Shown here piece by piece: positions 1-4,579 of a DNA stretch of 5,616 nucleotides. Within the stretch, counting starts at the first letter, position 1, and every line of letters begins with the position of its first letter. The notes beneath the pieces were generated by a model. That model did not search any database and was not told the DNA's origin. It saw nothing but the letters and a program-made list of their open reading frames with translations. The translations under genes were made by a program, and so were the position numbers. The stretch is taken from NCBI GenBank assembly GCA_025450555.1, contig JANWHF010000322.1, positions 1 through 5,616 of the forward strand, read 5' to 3'. Origin of the DNA: Tepidisphaeraceae bacterium. Its GTDB lineage: Bacteria; Planctomycetota; Phycisphaerae; Tepidisphaerales; Tepidisphaeraceae.

Positions 1-301
1 ACAGGCCCGTCATTTCCAGCGCCAGCAAATCCTTCGGCTGCTCGACCAGGCAGACAACGCCCTGATCCCGCGACGGATCCGCGCAGATGTTGCACGGGTC
101 CTGCTCGGTGAGGTTGTAGCAGATCGAACAGTGCTTGATGCGCGTTTTGACGTCGCGGATCGCGTCCGCGAGCCGAAGCGCATCCTCCGGATTCTGCTTG
201 AGCAGATGAAACGCGATGCGCTCCGCCGACCGCATCCCAATGCCCGGCAGGCGAGCGAGTTCGTTCATCAGGTTTTGAATGCTTTGCGTGTAATTGGCCA
301 T
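1..301 (-). CDS. recR: Recombination mediator RecR, N-terminal half (runs off left edge)
   Basis: RecR works with RecF/RecO to load RecA onto gapped single-stranded DNA in the cytoplasm. The reading frame opens at the ATG on 301-299 and stays open for 100 codons to the window edge, about half of the usual length of roughly 200 residues. Visible in order: a helix-hairpin-helix with LPGIGMRSAER at residues 18-28; a four-cysteine zinc finger with C58, C61, C70 and C73 (CSIC...CNIC); and the start of the Toprim domain at about residue 81 (VVCLVEQPKDLLALE). All expected N-terminal motifs are present and intact. No clear Shine-Dalgarno sequence precedes the ATG. A TATAAT lies only 8 nt upstream, so translation could be nearly leaderless. 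The C-terminal Toprim half lies outside the window. The family call is secure. The next gene upstream is on the same strand but separated by 305 bp holding a large inverted repeat, so recR probably has its own promoter. Confidence 0.95.
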   Translation of the reverse strand, partial: MANYTQSIQNLMNELARLPGIGMRSAERIAFHLLKQNPEDALRLADAIRDVKTRIKHCSICYNLTEQDPCNICADPSRDQGVVCLVEQPKDLLALEMTGL

Positions 302-309
302 CTGCGGGG

Positions 310-315
310 ATTATA
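310..315 (-). promoter_or_regulatory. Possible -10 box for recR (TATAAT)
   Basis: Read on the minus strand, a perfect TATAAT ends 8 nt before the recR ATG. If used, transcription would begin within a few bases of the start codon, giving a leaderless or nearly leaderless mRNA; this fits the missing Shine-Dalgarno sequence. There is no convincing -35 hexamer at the expected distance: that position falls inside the left arm of the inverted repeat and reads GTGCCT. It may be chance. Confidence 0.25.
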
Positions 316-323
316 GAAGAGTT

Positions 324-354
324 TCACCACGGAGGCACGGAGACACGGAGGCGC
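324..354 (+). repeat. Outer arm, left (31 bp, three 8-mer units)
   Basis: Exact reverse complement of 564-594. Positions 330-353 are three tandem 8-mers: CGGAGGCA, CGGAGACA, CGGAGGCG. Pairing breaks on both sides: 323/595 do not pair, and 355/563 do not pair although the next three pairs inward do. Confidence 0.9.
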
Positions 355-413
355 AGTTTTGCTGGAATGAGCGCCGGTGCGGGGACGCTGATTGATTTTG
401 AAATGTCTCTTCG

Positions 414-449
414 CGCCAAGAACGCCAAGGAGGCCAAGAGCGCCAAGAA
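414..449 (+). repeat. Four tandem 9-mers of the inner arm (CGCCAAGAA type)
   Basis: Units are CGCCAAGAA (414-422), CGCCAAGGA (423-431), GGCCAAGAG (432-440) and CGCCAAGAA (441-449). Two complementary units (TTCTTGGCG) follow at 468-476 and 477-485. Several alternative hairpins are possible, for instance 441-449 with 468-476 (9 bp, 18-nt loop) or 413-429 with 470-486 (17 bp). Confidence 0.85.
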
Positions 450-563
450 AATGATTCATTAATTCTCTTCTTGGCGTTCTTGGCGCTTGAGGAGCTGTGG
501 TGATGACTAACAAAACAAAAATGAAATTGCGTGCCTCGCGCCGGCCCTTACCACAGCAGAACC

Positions 564-594
564 GCGCCTCCGTGTCTCCGTGCCTCCGTGGTGA
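564..594 (-). repeat. Outer arm, right (31 bp, inverted copy)
   Basis: Exact reverse complement of 324-354. It starts 12 bp past the stop codon of the TIM-barrel gene on the minus strand, so the transcript of that gene would run straight into it. It therefore sits where a terminator or 3'-end stabilising hairpin would be expected, but no U-tract follows. Confidence 0.9.
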
Positions 595-606
595 CTTCTT
601 CTTCAA

Positions 607-1539
607 TTACAATGAAAGTATCGTATCCAGTTTCCCCGACAGGAACTTCAGGCGATCCAATCCTCCTCCGGGAACTTCCAGGCAGGCCCAGGTATTGTAA
701 CCCACTTCATCGAGCGCTTTCATGACGGCGGGCCAGTCGTTGTCGCCTTCGAGGAGTTCGACGGAAAATCCTTTGGCCATGCCTTCGTTGTTCTGCTTCT
801 TTCGGCTGAATTCCTTGAGGTGCAGCTTGACGATGCGATGGCCCAGCACCGAGATCCACTGCTCGGGCCAGCCATAGGCGATGATGTTGCCGATGTCGAA
901 GTGCCAGCCGATCGCATCCGGGGCTTCAAATTCATCGATGAAGCGGGCGGCCTCGAGTGGGCTGAGCAGGAAATGGTTCCACACATCCTCGACGGCAATC
1001 TTCACGCCCAGCTCGCGCGCGGTGGGAATCGCTTTGCGGATCTCCTCCTGCGAGCGCTTGTAGCAGTCGGCATAAGAGACCTGCTTGTTCACGACGCCCG
1101 GCACGAGCAGCACGCTGGTGCCGCCGAGCTCTTTGCAGTCGCGCAGAGCGGTCTTGAGCGCTTCGACGGCAAAGGCACGGGTCTTGGGATTAGGATCGGA
1201 GAGCGTTCGCGTCCAGTGGACCGAATCGACCATGCCTTCGATCAGCAGGCCGGTCTTTTCACACGCGTCTTTGAACTGCGAATTGGGAATCTTCTGCGGG
1301 CTGTTGAGCTCGACACCGTCAAAACCGGCTTCTTTTAGAATCTGAAACCGTTCCAGGACGGTCGAGCCGCCGCCGATCATGTCCCACATGACGGCTTTCT
1401 TGATCGGGCGCTTGCGCCCGCTCGGCGCGTCCGCTGCCTTGGCGGAAGTTACAGATCCAACGAGTGGAGCGATTGCCGCCGCCGCGAGGGCGCTGCCGCC
1501 CGCCTTGAGAAGATCCCGCCGATTCAATGACTGATCCAT
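607..1539 (-). CDS. Tat-exported TIM-barrel protein, sugar phosphate isomerase/epimerase family
   Basis: This 310-residue protein belongs to the xylose isomerase-like (AP endonuclease 2) TIM-barrel superfamily, whose members isomerise or epimerise sugars, ketoacids or inositols with a divalent metal. A twin-arginine signal is clear: NRRDLLKAGG at residues 6-15, a hydrophobic alanine-rich stretch to about 30, and a likely cleavage site after AKA at 33-35. Export to the periplasm is therefore expected. Conserved family segments carry the probable metal ligands: E184 (AVEDVWNHF), D215 (HFDIGN), H240 (KLHLKE) and E288 (LEVPG). Other family-like blocks are GFDGVELNS (72-80) and GDNDWPAVMKALDEVGY (265-281). 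Length is normal for the family plus a signal. An AGGCGGG motif lies 4 nt before the ATG and supports this start. The gene is divergent from the creatininase-family gene, with 122 bp between the two starts, so the pair may share control. Hydroxypyruvate isomerase-like activity is possible, but the substrate cannot be told from sequence. Confidence 0.9.
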   Translation of the reverse strand: MDQSLNRRDLLKAGGSALAAAAIAPLVGSVTSAKAADAPSGRKRPIKKAVMWDMIGGGSTVLERFQILKEAGFDGVELNSPQKIPNSQFKDACEKTGLLIEGMVDSVHWTRTLSDPNPKTRAFAVEALKTALRDCKELGGTSVLLVPGVVNKQVSYADCYKRSQEEIRKAIPTARELGVKIAVEDVWNHFLLSPLEAARFIDEFEAPDAIGWHFDIGNIIAYGWPEQWISVLGHRIVKLHLKEFSRKKQNNEGMAKGFSVELLEGDNDWPAVMKALDEVGYNTWACLEVPGGGLDRLKFLSGKLDTILSL

Positions 1540-1661
1540 ATTGCCCGCCTGTTGAAGTTAAGTTTGCGCAAACCGCAAGCGACCTTAGTGTAATTACCCG
1601 TCGGCTGATAGGAATGTTGGCCGATTGCAAAAGAGCGCAAACGTCATCACAATCGCGCTTC
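1540..1661. promoter_or_regulatory. Divergent intergenic spacer with a 10-bp palindrome
   Basis: This 122-bp spacer must hold the promoters of both flanking divergent genes. It contains a perfect palindrome, TTTGCGCAAA, at 1563-1572. The half-site GCGCAAAC occurs there (1566-1573) and again at 1635-1642. A CpG-centred palindrome of this kind resembles LacI-family operators, but no regulator gene is in the window. A weak promoter-like pair on the plus strand is TTGCGC (1564-1569) and TGTAAT (1589-1594), with a long 19-bp spacing. Exact promoters are uncertain. Confidence 0.35.
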
Positions 1662-2435
1662 ATGCCGCCGCGATCATACATTTTATTCGAAGCCAATTAC
1701 GCGCAGCTCAAAAGCTATCGCCCTAACGTGGCGGTGCTGCCCTGGGGCGCAACCGAGGCGCACAATTATCACATGCCACATGGCACCGATGTGATCGAAG
1801 CCACCGCCCTGGCCGAGCGCGCGGCAAAACTCGCTTTTGAAGCCGGGGCCAAGCCGATCGTGCTGCCGGCGATTCCATTTGGAAACAACGCCCAGCAACT
1901 GGACCAGGTGGCGACAGTCAGTATCTCAACTGCGACTGCATCCGCCATTCTGAGTGACGTCGCGCAGTCTTTGAAGACGCAGGGCATCGATCGGCTCGTC
2001 ATTCTCAACGCCCATGGCGGCAACGAATTCAAGCCGATCGTCCGCGATCTCCAGGCGCGGCTCGGGATGCTGATCGTCATCATCAATTTCTTTCAAATGT
2101 GCCCCGATGCTCTCGATGAAATCTTCGAAGGAAACGCGGGCGATCATGCCGGGCAGATGGAAACCAGCTTTCTGCTTCACGAGCGGCCCGATTGGGTGCA
2201 GCTCGCCCAAGCCGGGCCAGGCGATCGCGTGCCTTTTGCCATTGAGGGCTTAAATCAGGCTGGCGTCTGGACGCCCCGCCCCTGGAGCAAAAGCCATCCC
2301 GATACCGGCTCCGGGAATCCGGCAGGGGCTTCGGCCGAGAAGGGAAAGCAGTATATCGGGCGTGTCTCCTATGAGATTTCCCGCGTCTTGATTTCTCTAT
2401 CTACAGCACAAAAAGGTCAGTCGCCGTTTCTCTGA
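1662..2435 (+). CDS. Creatininase-family amidohydrolase
   Basis: A 257-residue cytoplasmic protein (no signal peptide or membrane segment) of the creatininase family, metal-dependent hydrolases of cyclic or linear amides such as creatinine and formamidopyrimidines. The N-terminal block WGATEAHNYHMPHGTD (28-43) carries the metal ligands E32, H34 and D43. NAHGGN (116-121) supplies H118, and DHAGQMETS (161-169) supplies H162 and E167. The spacing of E32, H34, D43 and H118 equals that of Pseudomonas creatininase E34, H36, D45 and H120. The second-metal glutamate of true creatininase (E122) is glycine here (G120), as in the HGGN branch of the family, so creatinine is probably not the substrate. 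The frame is open further upstream to 1527, but homology begins at this ATG (PRSYILFEANY); an ATG at 1614 is an alternative. No strong Shine-Dalgarno sequence precedes 1662. It may act in one pathway with the divergent TIM-barrel gene. Confidence 0.9.
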   Translation: MPPRSYILFEANYAQLKSYRPNVAVLPWGATEAHNYHMPHGTDVIEATALAERAAKLAFEAGAKPIVLPAIPFGNNAQQLDQVATVSISTATASAILSDVAQSLKTQGIDRLVILNAHGGNEFKPIVRDLQARLGMLIVIINFFQMCPDALDEIFEGNAGDHAGQMETSFLLHERPDWVQLAQAGPGDRVPFAIEGLNQAGVWTPRPWSKSHPDTGSGNPAGASAEKGKQYIGRVSYEISRVLISLSTAQKGQSPFL

Positions 2436-2499
2436 TTCTTGCTATTCTTTGAACATGCGGGTTTGAGAGTGTTGAGGCTCTCGGCCTTCGAGCGCGAGT

Positions 2500-3051
2500 T
2501 TAGTAATCGGCCGGCAGGCGCCACCTGTTATTGTCCAGGTCCTCCTGAGCTGTTTTCTCGAGCAGATCAATGTCGCCGCTCCTAAACAGCTTTACATAGT
2601 TTCGCATCATCGAATCCTTTTCGTCCTGCGGTAAGCTTGACGACCCATAAAATGATGCAATCGCTTTGCAAACAGACAAGCTTTGTGAGTACCGAGAATT
2701 CGCAATTGCTCGTCTGCGAACTACAGACTTAAGCTTCACAAACTGCCAAGTCCGGCCGGGCGTATCTAAATGACGACTTCGACAAATGGTCGAGAATTCG
2801 GTAGGCGTCACCGTGTGCCACACGTCGACAAAGAGAACAGTGTATGTGCGCCTCATATCCCCGGAGTGGTCGTCAACCTCCCATCTCACACATAGAACGC
2901 GATCCCATCCAAATAGCCAAGGCATGCTTGAGAGCACGCAGAGGAACAACGCGAACAGGACTGCTCTCACTGACCGTAACGGGCGCCGTGTCCGCCGCGC
3001 GAGATCGAGGCGCAGCTCGGAATTCCCCTGCGCGCGACTATGTAATCCCAT
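2500..3051 (-). CDS. Unrecognised 183-residue single-pass membrane protein
   Basis: I do not recognise this family. The N-terminal 27 residues are rich in arginine (RRTRRPLRSVR at 19-29), followed by one strong hydrophobic helix at about 28-48 (VLFALFLCVLSSMPWLFGW). The positive-inside rule then puts residues 50-183 outside the cytoplasmic membrane. The outer part starts with a strand-rich stretch (RWEVDDHSGDMRRTYTVLF, 56-74) and ends with an acidic helical tail (SGDIDLLEKTAQEDLD, 158-173). The ATG at 3051 is preferred because it overlaps the stop of the 65-residue gene by 14 nt, a typical coupled arrangement. The frame is open upstream to an ATG at 3147, but that would overlap the preceding gene by 110 bases. 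No Shine-Dalgarno sequence is seen. DNA is AT-richer than in the RHS-tip and transglutaminase-like genes. As last gene of an RHS-tip cassette it could be immunity or accessory, but nothing in the sequence proves this. Confidence 0.65.
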   Translation of the reverse strand: MGLHSRAQGNSELRLDLARRTRRPLRSVRAVLFALFLCVLSSMPWLFGWDRVLCVRWEVDDHSGDMRRTYTVLFVDVWHTVTPTEFSTICRSRHLDTPGRTWQFVKLKSVVRRRAIANSRYSQSLSVCKAIASFYGSSSLPQDEKDSMMRNYVKLFRSGDIDLLEKTAQEDLDNNRWRLPADY

Positions 3052-3235
3052 TGTTATCTGCTGAAGAGTTGCAGGCCTGCCCGCATTTCTTTTCGGCATC
3101 CAAAACAAGTTCACGCACAGAAACAAACTTACTGATACCTTTATCAAAGCCCGATAATCGACCTAACGCATTATTCGGCATGTAGATGCCACCGGGTCGG
3201 CGGAATACGCTGGCGGCATCTATTTTGAGATCCAT
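3038..3235 (-). CDS. Unrecognised 65-residue protein
   Basis: A small soluble-looking protein with no membrane helix or signal peptide. The middle (GGIYMPNNALGRLSGFDKG, 15-33) looks like a structured loop region, followed by a helix (VSVRELVLDAEKKC, 38-51) with a C51/C55 pair. The ATG at 3235 lies 3 nt after the stop of the membrane-protein gene; a GTG at 3238 directly abutting that stop is an alternative start. Its TAG stop lies inside the first codons of the next gene. This packing argues that it is translated, although it is short and has no recognised relatives. It might instead be a remnant of a longer gene, such as a decayed effector tail; comparison with relatives would decide. Confidence 0.5.
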   Translation of the reverse strand: MDLKIDAASVFRRPGGIYMPNNALGRLSGFDKGISKFVSVRELVLDAEKKCGQACNSSADNNGIT

Positions 3236-3238
3236 CAC

Positions 3239-3601
3239 CTACGCTCGGCGGTAGCGAAGGAGAGACGCCACCAGCTTGGCGAATAAGCAAGCCATAAAAG
3301 GCAACGACCATGCTAGAAAAAACGTACGATCTTCGGTTTTTAATAAGAACCCAATCCACGATGCCATTAGCCCGAGCACGCCGAGCAAAGATAATGCAAA
3401 CATGTTCATTCGGCTGCCATTTATGTCTCCAAAGAACAGCATAAGAAAAGAAACCCAAGATCCGGACGCCGGGAGCCACCACGGTTTGGAAAATGCTGCC
3501 ATCAATAGCACCGCCCCGACCGGAACGCCGCCATCACCTGCTGGCAAAAGTATCGCGCAAAATACGATAAATAAGAGCAGTGTCAGCCCCAAGCGTTTCA
3601 T
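3239..3601 (-). CDS. Small multi-pass membrane protein, candidate immunity or accessory
   Basis: A 120-residue, very hydrophobic protein with four to five likely membrane segments: about 4-20, 27-44, a short one near 49-59, 66-87 and 93-115. It ends in a basic tail (RYRRA) expected on the cytoplasmic side. The start at 3601 is 13 nt after the RHS-tip stop. GGACGG lies just upstream, a weak Shine-Dalgarno match with short spacing. The frame stays open to an ATG at 3664, but that would overlap the RHS-tip gene by 50 bases and put a polar basic stretch before the first helix. No family is recognised. Position directly after an RHS-tip gene is where immunity genes of polymorphic toxins normally sit, and a membrane immunity protein would be reasonable for a lipid-attacking effector. 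Immunity is inferred from position only. Confidence 0.65.
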   Translation of the reverse strand: MKRLGLTLLLFIVFCAILLPAGDGGVPVGAVLLMAAFSKPWWLPASGSWVSFLMLFFGDINGSRMNMFALSLLGVLGLMASWIGFLLKTEDRTFFLAWSLPFMACLFAKLVASLLRYRRA

Positions 3602-3614
3602 GGACCGTCCAGTT

Positions 3615-4559
3615 CTAGTTTCCCACCCCGCTTCCTTTCGACGTGCATCCACAGGCATTAGCAATCTTGTTTAAGAGGGTTTGGATACGCTTTCGGTCAA
3701 GGGAATCCATCGCAGGGTCGATGCCGCCAGCTTCGGGCGCATATGGATTCGCGTATCCAAACATTGGCGTCGACGCCAGCTTGCGCATCATCTTAATCTG
3801 CCATGCCGAGTCATCGTTCCCAGCGAATCCGTTGGCTATATTCTTGATTTGTTGAAGCCTGATGTTTGTCGCTTCGCTGGCCGCGTTCCCGCCGAGCGCG
3901 AGGTAGAGATCGTGGACATATAACTGGTAGAGCCTGGGATTATTTCCAATGATATCTGGCTCGTGCCCTGCGAGACCGTGTCCCCAATCGCCCCCGTACG
4001 CTACGCTGTTGTTCGGGCCCTTGGTATGCGCGAACGAGTCGCCAAAGGCATGAATTAGTAGCCCGCGCTCCCACGGCGTCAGGTTTCCAGATTGAATTAG
4101 CTTCAGCAAGCACGCCTGTCTCGGCCCAGCGGCCCCACCATGAAGCGAATGCAAAAGTTCCTGTACGTCCTGGGCCCATGCGACATCTTTAAGATGCTGG
4201 TCCATCATCGCTTTCGCAACGCCGCCGAGGCCGGGATTCATCTGAACTGGCTCATTCAAGATCTTGAAAGCATTAACGGCGTCATAGTCCGCGATCTGGT
4301 CCGGCAACTGTGAGTAGTATGCAAGTTCGTAGGCTTGCGCCGGCGTCATGCCGGCCGCAATAGCTACCATATATGTCGTATAGAAATGGCCGGCGGAGTC
4401 GTAAAGTCCTGTCGGATCCGTCCGATTCGTCGGATCGTCATGGACGAATTCATAAAGATTCGCCCCGTCCACGTATCCCATTGGTGCATGTAACAGTCCC
4501 AGTCGCGCGAGATGGTCGGCGCGTCGCGGATTCATTGTTGTGCTGTCTGCATTTCCCAT
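3615..4559 (-). CDS. RHS core C-terminal tip fused to a putative metal-dependent hydrolase domain
   Basis: This 314-residue protein begins, after about 27 non-conserved residues, with the very end of an RHS repeat-associated core: MGYVDGANLYEFV (27-39) and DDPTNRTDPTGLY (41-53). DPTGL is the usual junction between the RHS shell and its variable C-terminal toxin. All RHS repeats are missing. The following domain has H58, an acidic pair D87/D91, a clear HxxxDxxxH motif (HAFGDSFAH, 170-178), and H194 and H199 in GHGLAGHEPD. This histidine/aspartate set suggests a zinc site like that of the zinc-dependent phospholipase C / P1 nuclease fold, so I suggest a phospholipase- or nuclease-type effector. 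That activity is an inference. The tail holds a CGC motif (303-305). A strong Shine-Dalgarno sequence supports the start at 4559, arguing that this is a deliberate short gene rather than debris. The preceding transglutaminase-like gene ends 20 nt away. Confidence 0.8.
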   Translation of the reverse strand: MGNADSTTMNPRRADHLARLGLLHAPMGYVDGANLYEFVHDDPTNRTDPTGLYDSAGHFYTTYMVAIAAGMTPAQAYELAYYSQLPDQIADYDAVNAFKILNEPVQMNPGLGGVAKAMMDQHLKDVAWAQDVQELLHSLHGGAAGPRQACLLKLIQSGNLTPWERGLLIHAFGDSFAHTKGPNNSVAYGGDWGHGLAGHEPDIIGNNPRLYQLYVHDLYLALGGNAASEATNIRLQQIKNIANGFAGNDDSAWQIKMMRKLASTPMFGYANPYAPEAGGIDPAMDSLDRKRIQTLLNKIANACGCTSKGSGVGN

Positions 4560-4566
4560 AAATTCA

Positions 4567-4572
4567 TCCTTT
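4567..4572 (-). promoter_or_regulatory. Strong ribosome-binding site for the RHS-tip gene (AAAGGA)
   Basis: Read on the minus strand, AAAGGA lies 7 nt before the ATG at 4559, inside the 20-nt gap after the transglutaminase-like gene. It decides the start and shows that this RHS-tip frame has its own translation signal despite lacking the rest of an RHS protein. Confidence 0.7.
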
Positions 4573-4579
4573 CTGCCCT

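Larger units (their letters stand above)
324..594. repeat. Nested compound inverted repeat filling the recR upstream spacer
   Basis: The outer arms (324-354 and 564-594) are a perfect 31-bp inverted repeat. The inner arms (413-429 and 470-486) are a perfect 17-bp inverted repeat. The DNA between outer and inner arms is also partly complementary in blocks, for example 373-377 with 541-545 and 360-364 with 554-558. The outer arm is built of three near-identical 8-mers (CGGAGRCR) and the inner left arm of four 9-mers (CGCCAAGAA type). Read in frame, these sequences give the HGDTE-like and AKNAK-like peptides I know as spurious short proteins in environmental genomes, which suggests a dispersed intergenic repeat family. 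The element contains no gene I can support. It lies directly after the TIM-barrel gene stop and ends 22 bp before recR. It could act as an RNA hairpin or terminator, or be a non-autonomous mobile element; neither role is shown. Confidence 0.85.

Noticed and set aside
268..606. 112-codon minus-strand frame starting MKKKSPRRHGDTE
   Set aside because: It is a translation of the nested inverted repeat and overlaps the recR start. HGDTE-type peptides are typical spurious products of this repeat.
820..1338. 172-codon plus-strand frame
   Set aside because: It lies entirely antisense to the TIM-barrel gene, whose motifs are clear. It has no recognisable domain.
1527..1661. 45-codon upstream extension of the creatininase-family gene
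   Set aside because: Family homology starts at the ATG on 1662. The extension overlaps the start of the divergent gene and the shared promoter region.
2465..2482. Possible terminator hairpin (GAGAG, 8-nt loop, CTCTC) between the converging genes
   Set aside because: The stem is only 5 bp and no T-run follows, so it is not a convincing intrinsic terminator.
2844..3185. 113-codon plus-strand frame over the small downstream genes
   Set aside because: It is antisense to two overlapping, coupled minus-strand genes, shows no domain, and has an arginine/serine-rich shadow-like composition.
3276..3674. 132-codon plus-strand frame, polar
   Set aside because: It is the antisense shadow of the hydrophobic membrane-protein gene, and the minus-strand frame fits the operon spacing.
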